42,984 nt of DNA, from NCBI RefSeq assembly GCF_003182255.1, contig NZ_QGTQ01000026.1, positions 42,876 through 85,859 of the forward strand, read 5' to 3'. A program made the translations under genes and the position numbers. Below the pieces are notes generated by a model. That model ran no database searches and was not told the origin of the DNA. It was given only the letters and a program-made list of their open reading frames with translations. How positions within the stretch are numbered: the stretch's first letter is position 1; every line of letters starts with the position of its first letter. Origin of the DNA: Paenibacillus cellulosilyticus. Its GTDB lineage: Bacteria; Bacillota; Bacilli; Paenibacillales; Paenibacillaceae. Below, piece by piece: positions 23,834-33,188 of the stretch.

Positions 23834-25291
23834 TTGGCACAGTTTGATTTGCGCTTGCAGGATATACATAACGGATTGAAGGACAAGCAGTTTTCCGTAT
23901 CCGAATTGACAGAAGCTTCGTTCAAACGGATTGCTGATACGGATTCGGCAGTTCAAGCATTCCTTACATTGAATGAAGAGGGCGCTCGCGCTCAAGCGGC
24001 AGAGCTCGACAAGCAGCTGCAGGCAGGCGGCGAACGCGGTCTGCTCTTTGGTCTGCCCGCGGGCATCAAGGACAACATCGTGACGGAAGGGCTGCGTACG
24101 ACATGTGCGAGCCAATTCCTGCGCAACTATGATCCAATCTATGATGCAACGGTTGTTCGCAAGCTGAAGGCTGCACAATCGGTTGCGATCGGTAAACTGA
24201 ACATGGACGAATTCGCGATGGGCGGTTCCAACGAGAACTCTAGCTTCTTCGCGACCCGCAACCCATGGAATACAGAATATGTACCAGGCGGCTCCAGCGG
24301 CGGTTCCGCTGCATCGGTTGCAGCTGGTCAAGTGTATTTCTCGCTCGGTTCCGACACAGGCGGTTCGATCCGTCAGCCGGCTTCCTACTGCGGTATCGTT
24401 GGTCTGAAGCCAACGTATGGTCTCGTATCGCGTTTCGGTCTCGTAGCGTTCGCTTCGTCGCTTGACCAGATCGGTCCTCTTACGAAAAATGTAGAGGATT
24501 CCGCATACGTCCTGCAGGCGATCGCTGGCTACGACCAGATGGATTCCACTTCGGCGAATGTTGAAATTCCGGATTACACTTCTGCCCTCACGGGCGACGT
24601 GAAAGGTCTCCGCATTGGCGTTCCGAAGGAATACATGGGCCAAGGCGTAGATCCAAAGGTCAAAGAAGCTGTACTCGCAGCGCTCAAAGTATACGAGAGC
24701 CTCGGCGCAACGTGGGAAGAAGTGTCGATGCCGCATACGGAATATGCGGTTGCAACGTACTACCTGCTCGCATCGTCCGAAGCATCCTCCAACCTGGCTC
24801 GTTTCGACGGCGTACGCTATGGCGTTCGCGCTGAGAACCCGGAGAACCTGATCGATTTGTATCGCAAATCGCGCAGCGAAGGCTTCGGCTCCGAAGTGAA
24901 GCGCCGCATCATGCTTGGTACGTATGCGCTCAGCTCCGGCTACTACGATGCTTATTATAAGAAAGCGCAGCAAGTTCGTACGCTGATCAAACGTGACTTC
25001 GACCAAGCGTTCGAGAAGTACGACATTCTGATCGGACCTACGGCGCCTACAACGGCATTCCGTATCGGCGAGCAAGTTGGCGATCCGCTGACGATGTACT
25101 TGAACGACATCCTGACGATTCCAGTCAGCCTTGCAGGCGTACCGGCAGTCAGCATTCCATGCGGACTTGCAGAAGGCATGCCTGTCGGCCTGCAAATCAT
25201 CGGCAAAGCGTTCGACGAGTCAACGGTTCTGCGCGCAGCACACGCGTTCGAGCAGAACACCGACCACCACAAAGCTCGCCCACAGCTGTAG
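23834..25291 (+). CDS. gatA: Asp/Glu-tRNA amidotransferase subunit A
   Basis: A 485-residue amidase-signature subunit that hydrolyses glutamine to supply ammonia for tRNA amidation. The Ser-cisSer-Lys triad is complete: K79 (GIKDN), S154 (GGSSGGS) and S178 (DTGGSIRQP). It starts with TTG at 23834, 8 bp after GGAGG. It is operonic with gatC. The 272-bp gap to gatB is unusually long and holds a large inverted repeat. Confidence 0.97.
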   Translation: MAQFDLRLQDIHNGLKDKQFSVSELTEASFKRIADTDSAVQAFLTLNEEGARAQAAELDKQLQAGGERGLLFGLPAGIKDNIVTEGLRTTCASQFLRNYDPIYDATVVRKLKAAQSVAIGKLNMDEFAMGGSNENSSFFATRNPWNTEYVPGGSSGGSAASVAAGQVYFSLGSDTGGSIRQPASYCGIVGLKPTYGLVSRFGLVAFASSLDQIGPLTKNVEDSAYVLQAIAGYDQMDSTSANVEIPDYTSALTGDVKGLRIGVPKEYMGQGVDPKVKEAVLAALKVYESLGATWEEVSMPHTEYAVATYYLLASSEASSNLARFDGVRYGVRAENPENLIDLYRKSRSEGFGSEVKRRIMLGTYALSSGYYDAYYKKAQQVRTLIKRDFDQAFEKYDILIGPTAPTTAFRIGEQVGDPLTMYLNDILTIPVSLAGVPAVSIPCGLAEGMPVGLQIIGKAFDESTVLRAAHAFEQNTDHHKARPQL

Positions 25292-25392
25292 GCCTTACAA
25301 GTAACTAACTTATTAGGAGCACTGATCGGTTTAAATCGGTGCGACTAAATTAATAAAAACTTCAAGCAAGATGATCGTCGCTCGCGAAGAGG

Positions 25393-25507
25393 GCGGAATC
25401 ATTCCGGAGAAACGTAGTGTTCGCCTTTGTCACTCGGATTGTTACCGCTTCTGAATTTATATAATCAGAACAATCCGAGGACAACAGCGATCGGAGGAAT
25501 GATCCGC
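25393..25507. repeat. Long imperfect inverted repeat between gatA and gatB
   Basis: Nested arms: GCGGAATCATTCC (25393-25405) with GGAATGATCCGC (25496-25507), one base bulged; CGCCTTTGTC (25422-25431) with GACAACAGCG (25480-25489), 8 of 10; CTCGGATTGTT (25433-25443) with AACAATCCGAG (25469-25479), perfect; CTGA with TCAG at the tip. CTCGC at 25381 and GCGAG at 25514-25518 may extend it. No T run follows the 3' arm. A separate small hairpin lies at about 25319-25342. It would form a long RNA stem in the gat transcript. Confidence 0.8.
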
Positions 25508-25563
25508 ACGCGCAGCGAGCCAGACGACATCGAGCTTGCGAGAAATAGCAGGAGGATCAAACC

Positions 25564-27003
25564 ATGTCGACCCAATACGAGACAGTCGTCGGTCTTGAAG
25601 TGCACGTCGAGCTGCACACGAACAGCAAAATCTTTTGCGGCTGTTCCACAGCGTTCGGCGCTCCGCCGAATACGCATACGTGCCCGATCTGCCTTGGCCA
25701 TCCAGGCGTGCTTCCGGTTCTGAACCGTCAAGCGCTGGAATATGCGATGAAAGCGTCGATGGCGCTCAACTGCACCGTTGCAGACGTGAGCAAATTCGAC
25801 CGCAAAAACTATTTTTACCCGGACAGCCCAAAAGCGTACCAAATCTCGCAGTACGACCAACCGGTCGGCGAGCATGGCTGGATCGATATCGAAGTGAATG
25901 GCGAAACGAAGCGTATCGGCATTACGCGTGTTCACCTCGAGGAAGATGCAGGTAAGCTGACGCATGTTGATGGCGGCTATGCATCGCTCGTCGACTTCAA
26001 CCGTGTCGGAACACCGCTCATCGAGATCGTATCCGAGCCGGACATCCGCACGCCAGAGGAAGCGAAAGCTTACCTCGAGAAAATTCGCGCGATCATGCAG
26101 TACTGCGACGTTTCTGACGTGAAGATGGAAGAGGGCAGCATGCGCTGTGACGCGAACATTTCCCTTCGTCCATACGGACAAGAGAAGTTCGGTACACGCG
26201 CGGAGCTCAAGAACATGAACTCGTTCCGCGGTGTACAGCGCGGACTTGAATATGAGCAATGGCGTCAAGCGGACATTCTGAACAGCGGTGGCGAGGTCGT
26301 GCAAGAGACGCGCCGTTGGGATGAAGCACAAGGGAAAACATTGTCGATGCGCGGCAAAGAAGAAGCGCACGACTACCGTTACTTCCCGGACCCGGACCTC
26401 GTTCGAGTCGTAATCGACGCGGAGTGGAAGGAGCGCATCCGCGCTTCGATTCCTGAGCTCCCGGATGCTCGCAAAGCGCGCTACATCGCGGAATACGAGC
26501 TGCCATCGTACGATGCGGAAGTGCTGACGTCTTCGATGAAGATGGCGAACTTCTTCGAAGAGAGCCTGAACTACACGAAGGATGCCAAAGCTGTCTCCAA
26601 CTGGATTATGGGCGACCTGCTTGGCTACCTGAACGCGAACAGCTTGGAGTTCGGCGATATCAAGCTGACGGCTCAGGGCCTTGGTGAGATGATCGGCCTG
26701 CTGGAATCGAATACGATCAACAGCAAAATCGCGAAGACCGTATTCAAGTCGATGCTCGAGACGGGCAAGCTGCCGAAGCAGATCGTTGAAGAGCAAGGAC
26801 TAGTCCAAATTAGCGACGAAGGTGCGATCAAGGCGATTTGCGAAGAAATCGTTGCGGCGAACCCACAATCGGTTGCGGACTACAAAGCGGGCAAAGAGAA
26901 AGCGATCGGCTTCCTCGTCGGCCAAGTCATGAAAGCATCGAAGGGCAAAGCAAACCCTGCACTCGCGAACAAATTGCTGGTCGAAGTATTGTCCTCGCTA
27001 TAA
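25564..27003 (+). CDS. gatB: Asp/Glu-tRNA amidotransferase subunit B
   Basis: A 479-residue tRNA-binding and kinase subunit of GatCAB, which phosphorylates the tRNA-bound Glu/Asp and accepts ammonia from GatA. Conserved parts: [18 protein letters not shown], zinc-type cysteines CGC and [27 protein letters not shown], and the C-terminal YqeY-like helical domain ending [15 protein letters not shown] lies before the ATG. It follows gatA after an unusual 272-bp intergenic region. Confidence 0.97.
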   Translation: MSTQYETVVGLEVHVELHTNSKIFCGCSTAFGAPPNTHTCPICLGHPGVLPVLNRQALEYAMKASMALNCTVADVSKFDRKNYFYPDSPKAYQISQYDQPVGEHGWIDIEVNGETKRIGITRVHLEEDAGKLTHVDGGYASLVDFNRVGTPLIEIVSEPDIRTPEEAKAYLEKIRAIMQYCDVSDVKMEEGSMRCDANISLRPYGQEKFGTRAELKNMNSFRGVQRGLEYEQWRQADILNSGGEVVQETRRWDEAQGKTLSMRGKEEAHDYRYFPDPDLVRVVIDAEWKERIRASIPELPDARKARYIAEYELPSYDAEVLTSSMKMANFFEESLNYTKDAKAVSNWIMGDLLGYLNANSLEFGDIKLTAQGLGEMIGLLESNTINSKIAKTVFKSMLETGKLPKQIVEEQGLVQISDEGAIKAICEEIVAANPQSVADYKAGKEKAIGFLVGQVMKASKGKANPALANKLLVEVLSSL

Positions 27004-27040
27004 GCAAGGCAATGACGGAACCTATATGATCTACACAAAT

Positions 27041-27067
27041 GAGGTGGCGAATAGCCGCCTCTTTTTT
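27041..27067 (+). terminator. Terminator after gatB
   Basis: GAGGTGGC (27041-27048) pairs with GCCGCCTC (27054-27061), then TTTTTT. Confidence 0.93.
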
Positions 27068-27150
27068 AATTATTAAGAAAAAGCTGATAAGTTCATCGTG
27101 ATGCATACGATATGATACAATCATTTTTAACCGAAAGGATGGATGGCTAT

Positions 27151-27855
27151 ATGACGAATGGGGTCGCTAGTCCTTGGTTTATCGATAATACGCACATGCT
27201 GCTGCGTATGGGGCTTGCACTGCTGCTTGGCGGCCTGATTGGTTTCGAGCGGGAACAATCGAATCATGCAGCGGGACTTCGGACCAACACGCTTGTTTGT
27301 CTCGGCTCCTGCTTGCTGATGATGCTGTCCATGTACGGCTTTGGCGATTTTGCGAATGAAACGAATGTCCGGCTCGACCCTGCACGTCTTGCGGCTCAAG
27401 TGATAACCGGAATCGGATTTCTTGGAGCGGGCACGATACTTTTTACAGGGAAGTCCATTACAGGTCTGACGACGGCGGCTTCGCTGTGGGTTGTTTCGGC
27501 GATTGGCCTCGCTGTAGGGGCGGGTTTTTATTTGGCCGCGGTGACGGCTACGGGTTCGGTTTATTTCATATTGTGGGCGATGAACAAGATCGAGAAACGG
27601 TTTCTTAAAGGAAAACGCGAGCAGATGATACGTATCTACGCGGATGATCGGAGCACGCTGCTGCAGGCGATAAATGCGATCATTCAGGAGCAGGATATCG
27701 TTGTCCGTAAAATGACCGTTAGTGATCAGACTGACATTCACGAAGGCCGTGTGATGGTCCAGATGTATGTGACGCTGCCGAAGCAGTTGTCGATTATGCT
27801 GCTCGTGAATGAGATTAACGATGTCGGAGGCGTAAGAGGAGTAAGTGCAGAATGA
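27151..27855 (+). CDS. MgtC/SapB-family membrane protein
   Basis: A 234-residue protein with an N-terminal membrane domain of about four or five helices (LLGGLIGFEREQSNHAAGLRTN is the family signature) and a C-terminal ACT-like cytoplasmic domain (about 150-234). By family it is linked to magnesium limitation and membrane potential or to inhibition of ATP synthase, but the exact role in Bacilli is unclear. ATG 27151 is preferred because AAAGGA lies about 11 bp upstream; ATGs at 27112 and 27139 are alternatives. It overlaps the next gene by 4 bp. Confidence 0.88.
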   Translation: MTNGVASPWFIDNTHMLLRMGLALLLGGLIGFEREQSNHAAGLRTNTLVCLGSCLLMMLSMYGFGDFANETNVRLDPARLAAQVITGIGFLGAGTILFTGKSITGLTTAASLWVVSAIGLAVGAGFYLAAVTATGSVYFILWAMNKIEKRFLKGKREQMIRIYADDRSTLLQAINAIIQEQDIVVRKMTVSDQTDIHEGRVMVQMYVTLPKQLSIMLLVNEINDVGGVRGVSAE

Positions 27856-29924
27856 GTGAATGGAAGAGGCGAAGCTTCGGCTACGCTATGCGACGCTGGG
27901 CAGCTGTGTTCAGCTCCTGTCTCCTGCCCGGAGCAGGTCATTTTATTATGGGGCGGCATGCGCGCGGACTGCTGCTGATGGCGATTGCTGTGCTGGATGC
28001 AGCGATGATTGTTCGGCTGGCGGATGCGGCGGGAGGCAAGCATCTGCTTCTTATTGTTTATTTGGGCATCGTGCTGCCTGTTCTTTATTTTTATGGTGTA
28101 TTCGATATTTTGCAAACAACGGGTATGAATCATACAGGTGATCGTTCCGTGCAGTCGCGTGACTCGGGGCCAAATGATGACGACAGCAGCTACAGACAGC
28201 GGGTTCGCAATGCAATCGGCATTGTGGCGGCGGGGCTGCTGCTTACTTCTTTGCTTGTCACCCCGGACAAGCTTCGTCCTGCTTTGGATGAGATAGGGGG
28301 CTTCGGCGCCCCGATCTTGCTGTTCGCTGTGGCGGGATGGATTCTTGTGCGTAAACGTTCGAATGGTCCAAGGCTTGGCCGCTGGACAGCAGCAATCGCA
28401 ACATTTGCAACAGGCGGGCTGTTGCTATTCGATGAATGGACAGGTCAAGAGCGGATTGCTTTGCTCGGCACTTGGTGGCCTGTCCTATTCGTTCTAATTG
28501 GCATCGAACTGCTCGTGCATACGCTGCGACGCAAGAAGCCACTGCCGCGACTCTCCGCTGATGCATCCGGAATTATATGGGCCTCAGTAATCGCTATTAC
28601 AGCTTACAGTGTTACGCAGTATGCTGAGCTTCCTTATCGCTGGCTCGATCAGTGGGCTGCGCAGCGTAACGGATACACCAATTTTGGTGAGGAGAAAGGG
28701 TTCAACTACACCAAGCCTGATATTACAGCGGATCGCGTCGACGATATGAAACGGATTACGATCGATAATCCGAACGGAAATGTCCGTTTGCTGCGCGGAA
28801 CAGAAGAACAAATTATCGTGAAGTCAACGGTCTGGATTGATTCCGGCGATAAGGAAACGGCAGATCATGCTGCTGAACAGACGAATGTCGAGCTGACAGT
28901 GGGTGAAGAGACAACCATTGTAACGAAGAGTGTAGGCTTTGGTGACAAAGGTGATCGTCAACCTCGTGTGAATGTCATTGTTTATTTGCCGCCTTCGCTG
29001 GCAGATGCGCCTGTGCCTCCGCCGGTGGACACGACACAGCCTCCGACGTCAGATGATGGCAGCAGCGCTGGTGCGGACACTGGTATAAATGTCGATACAG
29101 ATCAAGCCGCATCCACCGATCCGGTCGATACGGTTGCGGATACAGAGGGGCCTGTATCTCAAGAGGCAGCAACAGGTTCCAAGGAGGCTGCATCAACGGA
29201 TACAGCCATTCAGACAGATGAAGATGATGCAAATGATTCTGCAGAATCGGACGAGCCTTCCGCAACTACGGATGATACGGAGCCGAGCCAGGATGAGGAG
29301 CCGGTCATACCGCCACTTGATGTTCATGTCTCCATTCAACTTGGTGATGCGGATATAAGCAGTATTACCAATCCGATTGGGTTGTCCGTTGAAGTTGGTG
29401 ACGGTAGAATTAAGACATCGGATATAACCGGTAATGTTACGGTCAAAACAGTGAACGGCAGCATTGAATTGGCTCGAATCAACGGGGACGTGGCTGCATC
29501 CGTTAGCAACGGTTCGATAGATGTGAAGACAGCCTCGGGTAATGTGACAGCATCTACTGCCAACGGCGGCATACACTTGAATGATGTGGCACACGATGTT
29601 GAGGTTGATACGAAGAATGGAGAAATTACAATCCATGAAGCGGGCGGACAGGTCAAAGCGGACACGCTTAACGGTTCAATCGAGGTCATCAGTGCAACCG
29701 TAGGCGGCGATTGGGACATCGTGGGACTCGTCGGCGATATTCGATTGAAGCTGCCGATTGAGGCGGATTATGAACTGAATGGATCGGTTACTTTTGGAAC
29801 CATTGATAGTAAGCCTGAACTGCCGCTAACGACAACGAAGAAGACCGTTCGAGGCATTGCCGGAAGCGGCGAACATCGCATTTATATTAACGCGAACAAC
29901 AGTATTTCGATTGCGCCATATTGA
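27852..29924 (+). CDS. Membrane protein with DUF4097-like beta-repeat domain
   Basis: A 690-residue protein. The N-terminal third has about seven hydrophobic segments (CLLPGAGHFIMGRHARG resembles a TM2-like start). A linker leads to a first half of a DUF4097-like domain (about 295-380). A long Asp/Thr/Ser/Pro-rich insert spans about 385-490, then the beta-helix-like repeats resume (about 495-690: GNVTVKTVNGSIELARINGDV, ASVSNGSIDVKTASG, STANGGIHL, TKNGEITI, DTLNGSIEV). The start overlaps the MgtC-family stop (ATGA), implying coupling. Related toastrack or bactofilin-like proteins act in envelope stress sensing; the role here is unknown. Confidence 0.82.
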   Translation: MSEWKRRSFGYAMRRWAAVFSSCLLPGAGHFIMGRHARGLLLMAIAVLDAAMIVRLADAAGGKHLLLIVYLGIVLPVLYFYGVFDILQTTGMNHTGDRSVQSRDSGPNDDDSSYRQRVRNAIGIVAAGLLLTSLLVTPDKLRPALDEIGGFGAPILLFAVAGWILVRKRSNGPRLGRWTAAIATFATGGLLLFDEWTGQERIALLGTWWPVLFVLIGIELLVHTLRRKKPLPRLSADASGIIWASVIAITAYSVTQYAELPYRWLDQWAAQRNGYTNFGEEKGFNYTKPDITADRVDDMKRITIDNPNGNVRLLRGTEEQIIVKSTVWIDSGDKETADHAAEQTNVELTVGEETTIVTKSVGFGDKGDRQPRVNVIVYLPPSLADAPVPPPVDTTQPPTSDDGSSAGADTGINVDTDQAASTDPVDTVADTEGPVSQEAATGSKEAASTDTAIQTDEDDANDSAESDEPSATTDDTEPSQDEEPVIPPLDVHVSIQLGDADISSITNPIGLSVEVGDGRIKTSDITGNVTVKTVNGSIELARINGDVAASVSNGSIDVKTASGNVTASTANGGIHLNDVAHDVEVDTKNGEITIHEAGGQVKADTLNGSIEVISATVGGDWDIVGLVGDIRLKLPIEADYELNGSVTFGTIDSKPELPLTTTKKTVRGIAGSGEHRIYINANNSISIAPY

Positions 29925-29977
29925 CAAGATTCCATACAAATAATTCCTATTTATGCTTGTTCAGCTGAGCGCTTACA

Positions 29978-30007
29978 TTGACAAAAAGTTTAATCTGCAC
30001 GTACAAT
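29978..30007 (+). promoter_or_regulatory. perR promoter
   Basis: TTGACA (29978-29983), 18-bp spacer and TACAAT (30002-30007) form a near-consensus sigma-A promoter. The -10 lies inside the PerR box. Confidence 0.85.
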
Positions 30008-30015
30008 AATTTTAA
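30001..30015. promoter_or_regulatory. PerR box (autoregulation)
   Basis: GTACAATAATTTTAA matches the Per box TTATAATNATTATAA at 11 of 14 fixed bases and overlaps the -10. It predicts PerR autorepression. Confidence 0.75.
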
Positions 30016-30038
30016 CGATGCAGAAGGGCGTGAAAGGT

Positions 30039-30461
30039 ATGGGTGCGACCGTTGAGAGAGCACTAGAACAACTGAAAAATAACGGCGTCCGAATGACTCC
30101 TCAGCGTCATGCGATTTTGAGCTATTTGATGAATGCGATGTCTCATCCGACAGCCGATGAAATTTATAAATCGCTGTCGCCAAGCTTCCCTAGCATGAGT
30201 GTTGCGACGATTTATAACAACCTAAGGCTGTTCGTTGAAGCTGGGCTTGTACGCGAGCTGACTTATGGAGATGCCTCCAGCCGTTTTGATGCGGATTTGT
30301 CCGATCATTACCATGCGATTTGCAAATGCTGCGGCCGAATCGTCGATTTCGAATATCCTCCATTGCTGGAGGTCGAACGAGCGGCGTCGCAGACGACGGG
30401 CTTTACCGTCGAGGGTCATCGGATGGAAATTTACGGCGTATGCGAGCAATGTGTGAAATAG
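30039..30461 (+). CDS. perR: Peroxide-responsive repressor PerR
   Basis: A 140-residue Fur-family repressor that senses hydrogen peroxide by metal-catalysed oxidation. The regulatory metal site is complete: H36, D84, H90, H92 and D103 (Asp rather than Glu at 103 is diagnostic of PerR). The structural zinc cysteines are C95, C98, C135 and C138. Numbering is one below B. subtilis PerR. The ATG at 30039 has AGAAGGG 10 bp upstream. Synteny with ygzB and ygxA supports the call. The window also encodes a peroxide-producing amine oxidase, though no Per box is seen there. Confidence 0.96.
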   Translation: MGATVERALEQLKNNGVRMTPQRHAILSYLMNAMSHPTADEIYKSLSPSFPSMSVATIYNNLRLFVEAGLVRELTYGDASSRFDADLSDHYHAICKCCGRIVDFEYPPLLEVERAASQTTGFTVEGHRMEIYGVCEQCVK

Positions 30462-30502
30462 GAGCGCGCATGATGTTTCAAGATTGAATATTCTGCGTGA
30501 AT

Positions 30503-30545
30503 AACGTGCAGATGGAGGCTAGACTTCCCGCTGCACGTTTTTATT
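30503..30545 (+). terminator. Terminator after perR
   Basis: AACGTGCAG (30503-30511) pairs with CTGCACGTT (30531-30539), then a run of T. Confidence 0.88.
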
Positions 30546-30548
30546 TAT

Positions 30549-30797
30549 CGAAGTAAGCAATTTGCTTACAAGTAGAACTAACGACGAAGCGCAAATTGCT
30601 AAGCGTATGCTTACGAAGCAAGCAATTTGCTTACAGTAGTATATTCGAGGAAGTGAGCAAATTACTAAGCGTGTGCTTACGAAGTAAGCAATTTGCTTAC
30701 AAGTAGAAGTAACGATGAAGCGCAAATTGCTAAGCGTATGCTTACGAAGCAAGCAATTTGCTTACAGTAGTATATTCGAGGAAGTGAGCAAATTACT
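30549..30797. repeat. ABAB higher-order palindromic repeat
   Basis: Two 131-bp copies (30549-30679 and 30680-30797, the second truncated) differ at only 2 of 118 shared positions. Each copy consists of two related 65/66-bp monomers: A at 30549 and 30680, B at 30614 and 30745. Monomers begin CGAAGYAAGCAATTTGCTTAC; A contains the 8-1-8 palindrome GTAAGCAATTTGCTTAC. The middle of each has a second arm (GCAAATTGCT or GCAAATTACT) able to pair with the first. Each B carries TATATT. The array fills the whole gap between the perR terminator and the GH18-type gene, whose ribosome binding site starts 4 bp after it. I see no coding capacity. Confidence 0.93.
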
Positions 30798-30811
30798 TTT
30801 AGGAGCGTGTA

Positions 30812-32533
30812 TTGGTGGAAACGATACGACTGCGCGTCAACAGCCGTAGACGGCGCCGGCGCGGTTTTACTGCAATTATTGTACTAGTTTTGATTGGACT
30901 AGCCCTCGGGATATGGATTGGCTGGATGCAGTTCGCTCCGAATAAAACGCAGGTAAAACCGGATTACGGTGATGCTTATGCCCTTTTCTATGAAGGAGTT
31001 CGTCTGGAACAAAATGCGATCATGGACGGAGACGAGCTGAAGCTGCCTCTGTCAGCGCTGGAAGAAGTGTTCGATGACAACCTCATAAGATATGAAGAAG
31101 CAAGTGGCTCGATCATAATGACGACAGCCGATCATGTACTCCGTATGAAGACGGATGAGTTGACGGCTACTTTGAATAGTAAGGAATACGAGCTTCATGT
31201 TGCGGCTGAGAAGAAAGGCGACGACGTCTACTTGCCTGCTGCACCATTAACACAGCTATATGGTTTGCAAGCGGAATACCAATCCGCGAGTGGCACAGTT
31301 ACGCTAATGCAGGCGGGGGATGAGATTCAACGAGCGAAGCCCGCGAACAGCACCAGCGGGGTTGTTATTCGTACCGAGCCGTCGATTAAAGCTCCAATTG
31401 TTGAACTTGTAACCGGAGATGGACTTATTAAGCAGTGGCAGCAAGAGAACGACAAATGGGCAGTTGTACAAGGACCTAACGGAGCGGTTGGGTACGCCAA
31501 GTTATCTCAGCTGCAAGCCGCGGATAGTCTAACCGTGCCAACGCCGGAGCGTCCGGAACCTTTCGAAGCGCCAGCTCTAGCAGGTGGGAAGCTCAATATG
31601 ACTTGGGAAGCGGTATATGACAACCCGACGAATACGGCCAAGATTGGTGATATGCCGGGGGTTAGCGTTGTAAGTCCAACGTGGTTCGAGCTTCAGAATG
31701 GGCAAGGTGATATCCGAAGCAAAGCAGATGCAAAGTATGTGGCATGGGCTCACAATCGAGGAATGCAGGTCTGGGCATTGTTCAGCAACGGATTTGAGCA
31801 AGAGCGGACAACGGAAGCACTCGCAACGGTTGAAACGCGGTTCAAAATGATTCAGCAAATTCTCGCATTTGCTCAACTGTACGATTTGCAAGGGATCAAC
31901 GTCGATTTTGAGAATGTGAATGTATCCGACAAAGACAATCTGGTGCAGTTTATTCGCGAGCTGACGCCGCTGCTGCATGAGCAGGGTCTTGTTGTATCGA
32001 TAGATGTGACACCGAAATCGACAAGCCCGACCTGGTCGATGTTCTTGGATCGGGTTGCGCTTGGCAAGACCGTCGATTACATGATGCTGATGGCGTACGA
32101 CGAGCATTGGGCATCGAGTCCGACAGCTGGATCGGTTGCATCGCTGCCATGGACGGAGCAGTCTATCACCCGCATTTTGAATGAAGATAAGGTTCCTGCG
32201 CAGAAGCTCGTTCTTGCCATGCCACTCTATACGCGTCTATGGACGGAGGCGGACGGCAAAGTTTCTTCCAAAGCGATTGGAATGGACAAGGTCGCTTCCA
32301 TTATTGAAGAACAGAAGCTCACACCTACGCTGGACGAAGCGACTGGACAGAACTATGTGGAATACACGGAAGGCGATGCGCGTCAGCGAATCTGGATTGA
32401 GGACGAGGTTTCGCTCCAAGCAAGGGTTGCGTTGGCGCACAAATACGGATTGGCCGGTGTTGCAACTTGGCAGCGAGCGTTCCAGGGCGGAACCGTGTGG
32501 ACGACGATCGAGAACGCATTGAAGAATCAGTAA
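30812..32533 (+). CDS. GH18-type glycoside hydrolase-like surface protein
   Basis: A 573-residue membrane-anchored protein. An Arg-rich N-terminus is followed by one membrane helix (about 19-40), a copper-amine-oxidase-N-like stalk domain (about 55-165), an SH3b-like domain (about 175-235, VVIRTEPSIKAPIVE), and a GH18 barrel (about 260-570). The catalytic motif reads LQGINVDFE (acid E367, D365); the first Asp of the usual DGxNxDFE is Gln. Relatives include spore-cortex or cell-wall N-acetylglucosaminidases (YaaH/SleL type). TTG 30812 or GTG 30815 could be the start, with AGGAG at 30801-30805. It is not part of the perR-ygzB-ygxA block in B. subtilis. Confidence 0.88.
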   Translation: MVETIRLRVNSRRRRRRGFTAIIVLVLIGLALGIWIGWMQFAPNKTQVKPDYGDAYALFYEGVRLEQNAIMDGDELKLPLSALEEVFDDNLIRYEEASGSIIMTTADHVLRMKTDELTATLNSKEYELHVAAEKKGDDVYLPAAPLTQLYGLQAEYQSASGTVTLMQAGDEIQRAKPANSTSGVVIRTEPSIKAPIVELVTGDGLIKQWQQENDKWAVVQGPNGAVGYAKLSQLQAADSLTVPTPERPEPFEAPALAGGKLNMTWEAVYDNPTNTAKIGDMPGVSVVSPTWFELQNGQGDIRSKADAKYVAWAHNRGMQVWALFSNGFEQERTTEALATVETRFKMIQQILAFAQLYDLQGINVDFENVNVSDKDNLVQFIRELTPLLHEQGLVVSIDVTPKSTSPTWSMFLDRVALGKTVDYMMLMAYDEHWASSPTAGSVASLPWTEQSITRILNEDKVPAQKLVLAMPLYTRLWTEADGKVSSKAIGMDKVASIIEEQKLTPTLDEATGQNYVEYTEGDARQRIWIEDEVSLQARVALAHKYGLAGVATWQRAFQGGTVWTTIENALKNQ

Positions 32534-32570
32534 ATTGAAGAATCAATAAGCTATTATTCGTTATATTCAA

Positions 32571-32626
32571 ATGAAAAACCCCAAGCTATCGCGCTGCGGA
32601 TGCAGTCGTAGCTTGGGGTTTTTCAT
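32571..32626. terminator. Bidirectional terminator between GH18-type gene and ygzB
   Basis: ATGAAAAACCCCAAGCTA (32571-32588) and its exact complement at 32609-32626 form an 18-bp stem that carries A and T runs in both directions. An inner CTGC/GCAG caps it. It serves convergent genes. Confidence 0.95.
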
Positions 32627-32638
32627 TTTCATTTGCGA

Positions 32639-33037
32639 CTAGGATTGCGGAGGAGCAGCGACTACCGGAGCGTTTGGTGCTGCAGGCTCGTCCTCATAAG
32701 CGCTGAAATCGTTCGCGAGCGATTCATCGAACGACATTTTCGTTTTGCAATGCATGCAGCGGTCAGTCTTGCCGATCATCTTCGTTGGTTTTTGACATGC
32801 CGGACATTCAATCGTCTTCACACTAGTCGACATCATGCCAGCCCAGAAGTAGATACCACAGCTGACTAGCAGCAGAATCGAGCCGAGCACCATGAAGGTA
32901 CCGGCAAATATCTTACCGGCGAGGCCGCCCCAAAATACGATGCCAGCGGTTCCGAATATCATCAGTCCCATACCAGCAAGCATGAAGAATAGACCCCAAA
33001 GACGAAATTCGTTGATTTTAGCCGTTTTGAAGAACAA
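32639..33037 (-). CDS. ygzB: YgzB-like membrane protein with zinc ribbon
   Basis: A 132-residue UPF0295/YgzB protein. Two membrane helices (about 14-36 and 44-67) are followed by a zinc-ribbon pair CPAC (78-81) and CMHC (94-97) and an acidic, Pro/Ala-rich tail. The TTG start at 33037 has AAGGAG 8 bp upstream and gives the usual N-terminus (FFKTAKINEFR). It sits beside perR in B. subtilis too. Molecular function is unknown. Confidence 0.9.
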   Translation of the reverse strand: MFFKTAKINEFRLWGLFFMLAGMGLMIFGTAGIVFWGGLAGKIFAGTFMVLGSILLLVSCGIYFWAGMMSTSVKTIECPACQKPTKMIGKTDRCMHCKTKMSFDESLANDFSAYEDEPAAPNAPVVAAPPQS

Positions 33038-33188
33038 TTTAGAATCTCCTTCCAGTAATTGTCGAAAATACCCGTTTGTGAAATCCGTAAAATTAGCAGG
33101 AATCCGTCCGATATATGTCGAACAACTACATACTGATGACTAATATTATAGCCGAAACCTCGCGGTGAAGCTATATGGAGGCCTCACG

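Noticed and set aside
23312-25195. 627-residue minus-strand ORF
   Set aside because: It is antisense to gatC and gatA, whose catalytic residues are intact; it has no start signals and its composition is typical of a shadow.
25465-26796. 443-residue minus-strand ORF over gatB
   Set aside because: It is antisense to a fully conserved gatB.
30519-30752. 77-residue minus-strand ORF
   Set aside because: It lies entirely within the perR terminator and the ABAB repeat; the peptide repeats merely mirror the DNA repeat.
30549-30797. Insertion sequence or MITE
   Set aside because: No terminal inverted repeats at the outer ends, no target duplication and no transposase; tandem duplication explains it better.
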